In this document: positions 17,103-24,569 of the stretch, one piece after another
How the letters are laid out: every line of letters starts with the position of its first letter
Position numbering within the stretch: position 1 is the first letter of the stretch
Assembly: GCF_011694815.1 (NCBI RefSeq)
Contig: NZ_CP050177.1
Location: forward strand, 124,001-188,000
DNA: 64,000 nt
Direction: 5' to 3'
Source of the DNA: Streptomyces liangshanensis
GTDB taxonomy: Bacteria > Actinomycetota > Actinomycetes > Streptomycetales > Streptomycetaceae
Position numbers and translations under genes: made by a program
Notes under the pieces: model-generated
Told to the model about the DNA's origin: nothing
Database searches by the model: none
Seen by the model: the letters and a program-made list of their open reading frames with translations, nothing else

Positions 17103-17783
17103 ATGTCCACCACGTCCAACACGACCGGAACACCCGGCGGCCCCGGCAGCATCGACGCGACCACCGCGCTCCTGGAGGCCGAACTCCCGCGCCTGGAAGA
17201 GCACCAGCAGACCCTGGAGAAGGACCTCGCCGCGGTCACCGAGCGGCTGGAGTCCGTGCGCGCCGCGCTCAGCGCGCTGCGGGCCCTGTCCCTCGCGCCC
17301 CACCTCCAGGAGCCCGAGCAGGCCGCCGCCGTGCCGGCGCCGGTCACGGAGGCCGTGGCGGCAGTGGCCGACACCACCGACGTGGCCGTCGGGACGGCCG
17401 CTCCCGCGGGGCGCAAGGCGGCCTCCGGCATCAAGCGGAAGCTGCCCGCGGCGGGGCCCAAGAAGCAGGGCCAGACCCGGCCGCCGGCCAAGAAGAACAC
17501 CGCCTCGAAGCGCGTGAAGGCCGTGAAGCCCGCCAAGGCCGCGCCCGCCGTGACGCCGGCGGACGACACGTCCGACGCGGCCGGCGGCCTCACGGAGCAG
17601 GTCATCCAGATCCTCAAGGACGCGGGCGACTCGCCGGTGCGGGCCCGCGACGTCGCGGCGAAGCTGGGCCGCGACGACAGTCCCGGCAGCATCAACGCCG
17701 TGCGCAGCACGCTCGACCGGCTCGTGGCCACCTCCCGCGCCCACCGCGCGGGCCGGGGCCTCTACCAGTCACCGGGCAACTGA
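17103..17783 (+). CDS. coiled-coil, Lys/Ala-rich, winged-helix protein
   Basis: Protein of 226 aa in three parts. A coiled coil (about 18-62, LLEAELPRLEEHQQTLEKDL) probably drives dimerisation. A Lys/Ala/Pro-rich basic linker (about 100-150) resembles histone H1 or HU tails. A C-terminal winged helix (about 158-222) is ordered LTEQVIQILKDAGDSPVRARDVAAKLG. The build suggests a nucleoid-associated or regulatory DNA-binding protein. I do not recognise a named family. An AT-rich stretch at 17008-17042 with a TAGGCT -10-like hexamer lies upstream. Confidence 0.7.
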   Translation: MSTTSNTTGTPGGPGSIDATTALLEAELPRLEEHQQTLEKDLAAVTERLESVRAALSALRALSLAPHLQEPEQAAAVPAPVTEAVAAVADTTDVAVGTAAPAGRKAASGIKRKLPAAGPKKQGQTRPPAKKNTASKRVKAVKPAKAAPAVTPADDTSDAAGGLTEQVIQILKDAGDSPVRARDVAAKLGRDDSPGSINAVRSTLDRLVATSRAHRAGRGLYQSPGN

Positions 17784-17935
17784 CCGGGGCGCCCGGCGGG
17801 CGCGCGGTGCGGCCAGAGCGTATTTTCCGTCCCTATTTCGCAACAGGCCGTGTCCGGCCGGGACAAGATGCGTAATGTCCGGCACCTCGCGCCCGCCTCG
17901 TCGTGCGGCGCCCCATCCGAACAGGACGCCCCTGC

Positions 17936-18394
17936 ATGCCCCGTACCCGCATAGCCACCACCGCCGTCGCCACCGCGGCCGCGGCGGCCGCCGCCCTGCT
18001 CCTGTCCCCCGGGCAGGCCCAGGCCGCCGGATCCGTGCACCTCACGAAGATCTGGTACAACTCCCCGGGCTCGGACCTGCGTTCCAACGCCAGCCTCAAC
18101 GGCGAGTGGGTCCAGATCAAGAACACCACCACCAAGTCCGTGAGCCTCAAGGGCTGGACGCTCACCGACGCCTCGAAGCACGCCTACACCTTCGGTACGT
18201 TCACGCTGAAGGCGGGAAAGACCGTCACCGTGAAGACCGGCAAGGGCACGAACACCGCCGCCACGGTGTTCCAGCAGCGCGGCGCCTACGTCTGGAACAA
18301 CGACAAGGACACCGCGACCCTGCGGCGTGCGAACAAGGCCGTGCAGGACACCTGCGCCTACAACGCCCCGAGATCCTCCTCCAAGGCCTGCTGA
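17936..18394 (+). CDS. secreted lamin-tail-domain protein
   Basis: Exported protein of 152 aa. Residues 1-30 are a signal peptide (MPRTRIATTAVATAAAAAAA, cleavage near AQAAG). The mature protein is a single lamin-tail (LTD) immunoglobulin-like fold with the hallmark EWVQIKNTTTKSVSLKGWTL and a following beta segment. Such domains in bacteria are usually extracellular binding modules. An alternative GTG at 17903 would lengthen the n-region. Role unknown. Confidence 0.82.
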   Translation: MPRTRIATTAVATAAAAAAALLLSPGQAQAAGSVHLTKIWYNSPGSDLRSNASLNGEWVQIKNTTTKSVSLKGWTLTDASKHAYTFGTFTLKAGKTVTVKTGKGTNTAATVFQQRGAYVWNNDKDTATLRRANKAVQDTCAYNAPRSSSKAC

Positions 18395-18445
18395 GCCCGG
18401 ACCGGCCCTCCTCCTCTTCGCGCCGCATCGCCGGGAACCCGACGG

Positions 18446-18460
18446 GGTCGGCAGCCGACC
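18446..18460. promoter_or_regulatory. 15-base palindrome upstream of the four-gene cluster
   Basis: GGTCGGC-A-GCCGACC is a perfect 7-1-7 palindrome, about 50 bases upstream of the methyltransferase start at 18511 and 52 bases after the previous gene. It is a candidate operator for the coupled gene set; no regulator gene is adjacent. It could also be a short hairpin. Confidence 0.4.
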
Positions 18461-18510
18461 ACTGAGGGAGAAGGTGAGCCGGTGGGGCCGTGAGGTCCAG
18501 GAGGAGGGCC

Positions 18511-19257
18511 GTGGTGTCGAAGTGGTACGAGGACGAATCTCTCTGGTGCGACTTCGCCTCCACGATGTTCTCGGCGGACCGGGGTGAGACCGCCGCCGAA
18601 CTGGTGCGGACCTCGCCCCTCCTGGACTTCCCGGCCGGCACCCGGGTCCTCGACCTGTGCTGCGGGCCCGGCCTCTTCCTGCTGCCGCTGGCCCGCCGCG
18701 GGTACGCCGTCACCGGGGTCGACCTCAGCCCGTCCCTGCTGGACCGGGCCGCCGGCGTGTGCGCGGAGGCGGAGGTCGACGTACGGCTCGTGCGGGCCGA
18801 CATGCTCGCGTACGCGGATCCCGGCTCGTTCGACGTCGTGCTCAACGTCTTCACGTCGTTCGGCTACTTCGACGACCCCGAGGACAACCTCCAGGTGCTG
18901 CGCAACGCGTGGACGAGCCTCGCGCCCGGCGGGCGGCTCCTGGTCGACGTGATGGGGAAGGAGGTCCTGGCCGGCTGGATCGGCCGGCCGCAGGCCGTCG
19001 ACCTCCCGGACGGCGCGTACGTGGTGCAGCGCGACGTCGTCCTCGACAGCTGGCGGCGGCTGCGCACCGACTGGACCCTGGTGCGCGGCACGACGGCCCG
19101 TACCGCCTCGATCACCTCCTTCCTCTACAGCGGCGCCGAGCTGCACGACCTGTTCGTGGCCGCCGGTTTCAGCGATGTCGAGTGCTTCGGCGGCTTCGAC
19201 GGCTCCCCGTACGACCAGCGGTCGCGGCGGCTGATCATCAGGGGGACCAGGAAATGA
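18511..19257 (+). CDS. class I SAM-dependent methyltransferase
   Basis: Protein of 248 aa with a Rossmann-type methyltransferase fold. Motif I is VLDLCCGPGLF, followed by VTGVDLSPSLL (acidic loop) and a motif IV-like FDVVLNVFTSFGYF. It is the first gene of a translationally coupled set of four. The start is a GTG at 18511 or 18514 behind AGGAGG; a GTG at 18490 lies before the ribosome site and is less likely. Substrate unknown. Linkage to a PLP enzyme, an ATP-grasp ligase and an exporter suggests it methylates a small amino-acid-derived product (inference). Confidence 0.8.
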   Translation: MVSKWYEDESLWCDFASTMFSADRGETAAELVRTSPLLDFPAGTRVLDLCCGPGLFLLPLARRGYAVTGVDLSPSLLDRAAGVCAEAEVDVRLVRADMLAYADPGSFDVVLNVFTSFGYFDDPEDNLQVLRNAWTSLAPGGRLLVDVMGKEVLAGWIGRPQAVDLPDGAYVVQRDVVLDSWRRLRTDWTLVRGTTARTASITSFLYSGAELHDLFVAAGFSDVECFGGFDGSPYDQRSRRLIIRGTRK

Positions 19258-20381
19258 GGCCCCGGGACGTCATGGCGCCGCACCTCGGCCACCCCGCCGC
19301 CGCTCCCCCGGCCCCGGCCCCCGCTCCCCCCGTGGCGGCGCAGCCCGTACCCGTGCACGCCCACATCACCGACGCGATGAAGGCCCCGGACCTGGTCCGG
19401 CTGGGCGACAACGTGGTCCTGGCCCGGTTCGAGACGATGAAGGTGTACGCGGCGCTGGGCGCGGTCCGCTCACTGCTGCGCTCGGGGCGGGTCGTGCCGG
19501 GCCAGACGCTCGTGGACAGTTCGAGCGGCATCTACGCGCTGGCCCTCGCGATGGCCTGCCACCGTTACGGCCTGCGCTGCCATATCGTGGCCTCCACGAC
19601 CGTCGACGCCGTGATGCGGGCGCAGTTGGAGGTGCTCGGCGCGACCGTCGACCAGATGCCGCCGTCGAGCAGCCTGCGCCTGGACCAGGAGCGGCGCGTA
19701 CGGCACGTACGCCAACTGCTGGCGGAGCGGCCGGACTTCCACTGGATGCGGCAGTACCACGACCCCGTGCACTACGCGGGCTACGCCGAGTTCGCCGGGC
19801 TGGTCGCGGGCGCGCTGCCCGACGCCGAGCTGACGGTCGTGGGCGCGGTGGGCACGGGCGCGTCCACGGGCGGTCTGGTGCAGGCGCTGCGCCGCTCGGG
19901 GCGGCCGGTGCGGCTGGTGGGGATCCAGCCGTTCGGCAGTGTGACGTTCGGGAGCGAGCGGTTCAGCGATCCGGAGGCGATCATCGCGGGCATCGGCAGC
20001 TCCATCCCGTTCGAGAACGTGCGGCACGAGCTGTACGACACACTGCACTGGGTGGACTTCCGCCACGCCATGGCGGGCGCGGTGGGCCTGCTGCGGGACC
20101 ACGCGGTGTTCGCGGGGCTGTCCACCGGGGCGGCGCACCTGGTCGCCTCGTGGGAGGCGGCCCTCGATCCCGGGCGGCTGCACCTGGTCATCGGCGCCGA
20201 CACCGGACACCGGTACGCGGAACGGGTGTTCGCCCGGCACGCGGAGGCGCTGGACCGGTCGTCGCTGCGGCCGCGGCGGATCGCGGCCCTCGACGAACTG
20301 CGGCCGCCGTGGTCGGTGATGGAGTGGGCCCGGCGGGCCCACCAGGAGTCCGGCGGGACGCCGGCGAAGGAGGTCTCATGA
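19254..20381 (+). CDS. PLP-dependent fold-type II enzyme, cysteine synthase-like
   Basis: Protein of 375 aa of the beta-family. After a Pro/Ala-rich N-tail (1-35), Lys63 in ARFETMKVYAALGAV sits where the Schiff-base lysine is expected, and GTGASTGG (198-205) is the PLP phosphate loop. SSSGIY (89-94) replaces the usual T/S-S-G-N-T/L, so the Asn that contacts PLP O3' is Ile93 here. RQYHDPVHYAGY recalls the QF-NP-N substrate region. The start overlaps the methyltransferase stop (ATGA). It probably performs beta-replacement or elimination on an activated serine to make an unusual amino acid; the reaction is not predictable. Confidence 0.82.
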   Translation: MRPRDVMAPHLGHPAAAPPAPAPAPPVAAQPVPVHAHITDAMKAPDLVRLGDNVVLARFETMKVYAALGAVRSLLRSGRVVPGQTLVDSSSGIYALALAMACHRYGLRCHIVASTTVDAVMRAQLEVLGATVDQMPPSSSLRLDQERRVRHVRQLLAERPDFHWMRQYHDPVHYAGYAEFAGLVAGALPDAELTVVGAVGTGASTGGLVQALRRSGRPVRLVGIQPFGSVTFGSERFSDPEAIIAGIGSSIPFENVRHELYDTLHWVDFRHAMAGAVGLLRDHAVFAGLSTGAAHLVASWEAALDPGRLHLVIGADTGHRYAERVFARHAEALDRSSLRPRRIAALDELRPPWSVMEWARRAHQESGGTPAKEVS

Positions 20382-21610
20382 CGGTGGTCGCGCTGGAAGC
20401 GCTGTCCTTCGGGCTGGCGAGGACGGCGGCGGCCGCGGCGGCCGCCGGGCACCGGCTGTGCCTGCTCACCGGTGACCGGTCGGTCTACCGGCACGAGCTG
20501 GACACACTGCCGTCCGGTGCCGCGCTGGACGTGGTGGACGTCGACACCTTCGACGTGGAGGCCACCCGGCGGGCGTTCGCCGCCGTGCCCGGGGTCGCCG
20601 GGATCGTCAACACCACCGACACGTGGAGTGTGCCGGCGGCGGTCCTCGCCGCCGAGGCGGGGCTGCCGGGGCCGGACCCGGAGTCCGTACGGCTGCTGCG
20701 GGACAAGGCCCGGGTGCGGGATCTCCTGCACGGCAGGGGCCTGGGGAAGAGCCCCGCGCTGCGGGTGGCCCCGGACCCCGGGAGCGCGGCGGAGGTGCTC
20801 CGTACGGTCGGCCTGCCCGCGGTCCTCAAGGACACGGCGGGCACCTCCTCGCGCGACGTCTGGGTGGTCAGGGACGAGGAGGCGCTGCGCGCCGCGCTCG
20901 GGGAGGCGGGCGAACGCGCCCTCACCGGGGGGCTGTTCGCCGAGCCGTTCCTGTCGGGGCCGCTCTACAGCGCGGAGACGCTCAGCTGGGGCGGCGAGAG
21001 CCGGCTGCTGGGGGTGCTCAGCCGGCAGACGTCGCGGGAGCCCGCGGTACGGGAGGAGGCGGCGGCCTTCCCGGTGGTGTTCCCGCCCGGCGGGCTCGGC
21101 GAGATCGAGGAGTGGGTGGGCCGGGTCCTGCACACCGCGGGGCACCACGACGGCTTCGCGCACGTGGAGTTCGTCCTCACCTCCGAGGGCCCGCGGCTGG
21201 TCGAGATCAACCGGCGGATCGGCGGCGCGCTGGTCGGCGAGGCGCTGTGCCTGTCGCTCCGGACCAATGTGTACGAGGCGATGATCGAGGTGGCGCTCGG
21301 GGTGCGGCCCGCGCTGATGGACGTACATCTGGAACACACCGGTCCGGCCAGTGGCTTCGTCCTCGTCTACGCGGACCGGCCCGGCGTCCTGACCGGGTGG
21401 CGCGGGCTCGACGGGCTGGGTGACTACCCGGGCTCGGTGCGGTGGTTCCCGACGCGGGCGCCGGGGGACGCGGTGCGGTACGTGCACGACCAGCGCGGTT
21501 GTACGGGCATCGTGCTGGCGGAGGGCGCCACCGCGGAGCTGGCGCTGCACCGGGCGCTGAGCGCGGCCGGGGGTGTGCGGGCCGTGGTCGTGGCCGACGA
21601 CGGCCCGTGA
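20378..21610 (+). CDS. ATP-grasp ligase, L-amino-acid-ligase-like
   Basis: Protein of 410 aa. An N-terminal Rossmann-like domain (1-95) leads to an ATP-grasp core. PAVLKDTAGTSSRDVW (about 145-160) holds the ATP-binding Lys and loop, and HVEFVLTSEGPRLVEINRRIGG carries the Mg-binding Glu/Glu/Asn and the following Arg. The layout is that of carboxylate-amine ligases such as BacD or carnosine synthase, which make dipeptides. It is coupled to the PLP gene by ATGA and to the exporter by GTGA. Likely role: joining the PLP-derived amino acid to another (inference). Confidence 0.83.
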   Translation: MTVVALEALSFGLARTAAAAAAAGHRLCLLTGDRSVYRHELDTLPSGAALDVVDVDTFDVEATRRAFAAVPGVAGIVNTTDTWSVPAAVLAAEAGLPGPDPESVRLLRDKARVRDLLHGRGLGKSPALRVAPDPGSAAEVLRTVGLPAVLKDTAGTSSRDVWVVRDEEALRAALGEAGERALTGGLFAEPFLSGPLYSAETLSWGGESRLLGVLSRQTSREPAVREEAAAFPVVFPPGGLGEIEEWVGRVLHTAGHHDGFAHVEFVLTSEGPRLVEINRRIGGALVGEALCLSLRTNVYEAMIEVALGVRPALMDVHLEHTGPASGFVLVYADRPGVLTGWRGLDGLGDYPGSVRWFPTRAPGDAVRYVHDQRGCTGIVLAEGATAELALHRALSAAGGVRAVVVADDGP

Positions 21611-22914
21611 GCGCGGGGCCCGGGGCGGGCACCGGCACCGGCCCGGGGACGGCCGGGACCGGGGCCGGTGGGCGGCTGTGGTCGGGGCCCCGGTCGTTCC
21701 TGTTGGGTGCCTCGTTCCTGATCACGCTGGGCAGCTTCGCCGTCCTGCCGTACATGTCGGTGCTGTTGCACGAGCGGCTGGGGCTCGGCCTCGGCACGGT
21801 CGGTGTGGTGCTCGCCGTGGCCTCGCTGGTGCAGTTCTCCGGCGGGGTGGTGGGCGGGGCGCTGGCCCGGCGGATCGGGTTGCGGGCGACGATGGTGGTG
21901 GCGCTGGCGGTCCGTACGGCGGGGTTCGCGGCGTTCGTGCCGGGGCTGGCGAGTCCGGTGGCATCGATCGGCGCGCTGTTCCTGGTGTCGTGCGGGGCGG
22001 CGCTGTACCTCCCGGCGAACAAGGCGTATCTGGTGGAGGGGGCGCCGGAGCGGGACCGGCCGCGGCTGTTGTCGGCGAGCGGTTCCGCGTTCAACGCGGG
22101 GATCGCGCTGGGGCCCCCGCTGGCGGCGCCGTTCGTGCTCGCCTCGCCGGCCGCGCTGTTCACCGTGGTCGCCGTGCTGTTCGCGGCGGTGGGGGTGGGG
22201 CACGCCCTGCTCCCGGCCGCGGTCCGCCCGGAGGGCGCCGCGAAGGACACCGCCGACGGGCGTGGCGGCGCCGTGAGGAAGGGGGACGGGGTCCCGCCGT
22301 TCCTCGTCACCGTCGTGAGCGTGTACGTCTTCATGTTCTTCCAGCACTACCTGGCGCTGTACGCGGTCCCCCGGACCTCGGCGTCGTTCTACGGCTTCGT
22401 GCTGATGGCGTACGCGGGCCTCCTCGTCGTCGCGCAGCCGCCGCTGTCCCGGTGGGTCGCCGGGCTCACGTACCCGGGCGCGATGCGGGTGGGGTTCGGC
22501 GCGATGGCGGCCGGGACGGCGGCCATCGGGGTCGGCGGGTACGCGGGCATCGGGGCGGGCGCGGCGCTGATCTGCGGGGGTGAGCTGGTCCTCTTCCTCA
22601 AGAACGACCTGGAGGCGCTGGCCCGTTCGTCGGCGCCCCCGGCCTCGGTCTTCGGCCGGCAGCGGCTGGCGGCGGGCATCGGGGCGTTCGCGAGCGGGGT
22701 GGTCGGGGGGCAGTTGTACGGGGTGGCCGAGGGGGCGGGCTCCGCCGGGGTGTTCTGGTGGGTGGTGTCCGCGCAGTGCGTGGTGCTGCCGGTGGTGCTG
22801 ACGGCGGCGGTGCGTCACCGGTACGGCGGGGCGGCCGCGCGGGCCGGTGACGCACCGGGGGTCAGGCCGGCTGCCCGGCGAGGGCGGCGCCGTCGGCCTG
22901 CCAGACCGACGTGA
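21607..22914 (+). CDS. MFS exporter of the four-gene cluster
   Basis: Transporter of 435 aa with about 12 membrane helices after a Gly/Thr/Pro-rich cytosolic N-terminus. The loop between helices 2 and 3 (GGALARRIGLR) is the MFS motif A region. The GTG start at 21607 overlaps the ATP-grasp stop. Its C-terminal Arg-rich tail overlaps the convergent sigma-factor gene by 53 bases. As last gene of a biosynthetic set it is the natural exporter or self-resistance pump for the product, as BacE is for bacilysin. Confidence 0.85.
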   Translation: MSAGPGAGTGTGPGTAGTGAGGRLWSGPRSFLLGASFLITLGSFAVLPYMSVLLHERLGLGLGTVGVVLAVASLVQFSGGVVGGALARRIGLRATMVVALAVRTAGFAAFVPGLASPVASIGALFLVSCGAALYLPANKAYLVEGAPERDRPRLLSASGSAFNAGIALGPPLAAPFVLASPAALFTVVAVLFAAVGVGHALLPAAVRPEGAAKDTADGRGGAVRKGDGVPPFLVTVVSVYVFMFFQHYLALYAVPRTSASFYGFVLMAYAGLLVVAQPPLSRWVAGLTYPGAMRVGFGAMAAGTAAIGVGGYAGIGAGAALICGGELVLFLKNDLEALARSSAPPASVFGRQRLAAGIGAFASGVVGGQLYGVAEGAGSAGVFWWVVSAQCVVLPVVLTAAVRHRYGGAAARAGDAPGVRPAARRGRRRRPARPT

Positions 22915-23527
22915 GGTCGCGCCGGGCGCGCGCGACGCGGGAACGGACCGTTCCGACCGGGCAGTCGGCGGCGACGGCGGCCTCCGCGTAGGACAGGCCG
23001 AGGAGTTGGGTCAGGACGAAGGCCTGGCGGCGTGGCCCATTCATCGCGTCGAGGAGGTCGAACACCGCCACGCTCTCGTCGAAGCCCGGCAGATGGCGTG
23101 GCTGGGCGCGCTCGGCGGCCAGCTGCCAGTCGGCGGAATCGGCGACGCGGGGGCGGGCGGCGGCGCTGCGGTAGCGGTCGACGACCACGCGCCGTGCTAT
23201 CGACAGCAGCCAGGTCCGGGCGCAGGCGCGTCCGGCGAAGCCGGCGAGTCCGGTGAAGGCCCGCAGGTAGGTCTCCTGGGCCAGGTCGTCGGCGCCGGGC
23301 ACGTCACCGGTGAGGTGGGCGACGAACCGCCGTACGTCGTCGTACGTGGCGCGTACGAAGTGCTCGGCGGCCTCCCGGTCGCCGCGTCCCGCGGCGAGGG
23401 CCCACGCGGTGACGCGGGCGTCCCGGTGGCTGTCGTGGCGGGCGCCGTTCCGCACGGGGGCGGGGGCGGCGGTCCGGGGCACGGTGGCGGACGTCGTGGG
23501 GGGAACGGTGGTCGGGGCAGGGAACAT
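22862..23527 (-). CDS. ECF RNA polymerase sigma factor
   Basis: Protein of 221 aa. Region 2 spans about 50-115 (DDVRRFVAHLTG, GADDLAQETYLRAF, TWLLSIARRVVVDRYR) and region 4 about 160-210 (LLGLSYAEAAVAADCPVGTVRSRVARAR). The first 35 residues are a Pro/Ala/Thr-rich tail. No anti-sigma gene is recognisable; the next gene upstream, 147 bases away on the same strand, encodes a His/Met-rich membrane protein that could serve as sensor. The 3' end overlaps the MFS gene convergently. Confidence 0.87.
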   Translation of the reverse strand: MFPAPTTVPPTTSATVPRTAAPAPVRNGARHDSHRDARVTAWALAAGRGDREAAEHFVRATYDDVRRFVAHLTGDVPGADDLAQETYLRAFTGLAGFAGRACARTWLLSIARRVVVDRYRSAAARPRVADSADWQLAAERAQPRHLPGFDESVAVFDLLDAMNGPRRQAFVLTQLLGLSYAEAAVAADCPVGTVRSRVARARRDLTSVWQADGAALAGQPA

Positions 23528-23673
23528 CGCAAGAAGTCCTTCGCGTCCTCGTGGGCCGTCCCTTCGGGATCGGGCCCCCTCGGTGGCCGGGCTCCGGGCG
23601 GTTGCGGGTCACCGGAGCGCGGCATGACGGTGTACTCCCCCGGCCCCGGTCGAGCCGGCGGGCGGGCGGGAGG

Positions 23674-24372
23674 TCAGCGGCAGGACGGAAGGAGCGGGGG
23701 GCCGCGCCGGGAGACCGGGTCGAGGACGACGCGGAGGCCGGGGCGGCGGGGCGTCCGGTGCGGGACGGGGACGCGGGCGGCGGGCCGGGGGTGGTGTCCG
23801 GTGCCGGTGCGGGACAGGACCCGCCAGGCCAGGCGGAGCGGGGTGCCGATGAACAGGGCGAGGCTGCGGGCGAGTTGGCGGACCGCGCGCTCGCCCCGCC
23901 ACAGCCACCAGCCGCACAGCAGACCGGCGAGGAGGTGGGCGGCCGCCATGCCGGCGGTCGGGGCGTGGCCGTCGTACGTCATCCTCAGCGCCATCAGGTC
24001 GGCGGAGTCCGCCGTCATCTCCTGGTGCGCGTGGGCCATGCTCATCGTCGTTCCGGCGCGGCCGCCGCCGGGGGCGCCGTTCGGGCCCGGCGTGCCCCGC
24101 GCGGGCAGGCAGAGCGGCAGCGCACCGAACAGGTAGTGCAGGGCGGCCTGTCCGACGGCGGACGCGCCCACCACGACGGGGGCGCCGTGTGCGCGGCCCG
24201 TCAGCCACCAGCCGGCCGCGAGCGCCAGTACGAAGGCGCCGCCGAGGGCGGGTAAGGGGACGGGACCGCCGGAGCTGAGGGCGTGGCCGAGGCCGGACAC
24301 GACGACACACACGGCAGCGAAGATCGCGGCACGTGTGAGACGGAGTGCGGGCCCGGCTCCCATGACGGTCAT
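23674..24372 (-). CDS. His/Met-rich integral membrane protein
   Basis: Protein of 232 aa with about five or six membrane helices. A central loop (about 110-145) is rich in His and Met (TTMSMAHAHQEM and MTYDGHAPTAGMAAAH), which suggests copper or another soft metal. A basic, Pro-rich tail follows the last helix. The ATG at 24372 is chosen; a second ATG lies at 24363. It precedes the ECF sigma gene on the same strand, so the two may be co-transcribed, with this protein as candidate membrane regulator (inference). Confidence 0.7.
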   Translation of the reverse strand: MTVMGAGPALRLTRAAIFAAVCVVVSGLGHALSSGGPVPLPALGGAFVLALAAGWWLTGRAHGAPVVVGASAVGQAALHYLFGALPLCLPARGTPGPNGAPGGGRAGTTMSMAHAHQEMTADSADLMALRMTYDGHAPTAGMAAAHLLAGLLCGWWLWRGERAVRQLARSLALFIGTPLRLAWRVLSRTGTGHHPRPAARVPVPHRTPRRPGLRVVLDPVSRRGPPLLPSCR

Positions 24373-24402
24373 CGTGCCACCCGTCCGGGAGCCTCGGAAA
24401 AG

Positions 24403-24430
24403 GGCAACCGATCCTGATACGTCGCCCGTT
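24403..24430 (+). promoter_or_regulatory. possible ECF-type promoter
   Basis: GGCAACC (24403-24409), a 17-base spacer and CGTT (24427-24430) match the general AAC...CGT pattern of ECF promoters and point toward the ferric-reductase-like gene. The segment is nearly symmetric, so a similar but weaker reading (GAAC...CGGTT) exists on the other strand. Link to the neighbouring sigma factor is inference. Confidence 0.35.
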
Positions 24431-24458
24431 CGCCCGCTAAGAAGCGAAAACGCCGCCC

Positions 24459-24474
24459 TGTGATCCATGTCACA
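24459..24474. promoter_or_regulatory. perfect Crp-type binding site
   Basis: TGTGA-TCCATG-TCACA is a complete TGTGA-N6-TCACA palindrome and also fits the GTG-N6-GNCAC pattern reported for Streptomyces Crp. It lies in the divergent region, about 96 bases before the ferric-reductase-like ATG and about 87 bases before the membrane-protein ATG. Confidence 0.65.
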
Positions 24475-24569
24475 CGACATCGCGGGGAACTTTCGCGGTA
24501 CGCGGGCCGACTCCTCGGGAGACGCGCGTGCCCCCGCTCCGCCCCACGCCACCGAGAAGGCCGTTACCC

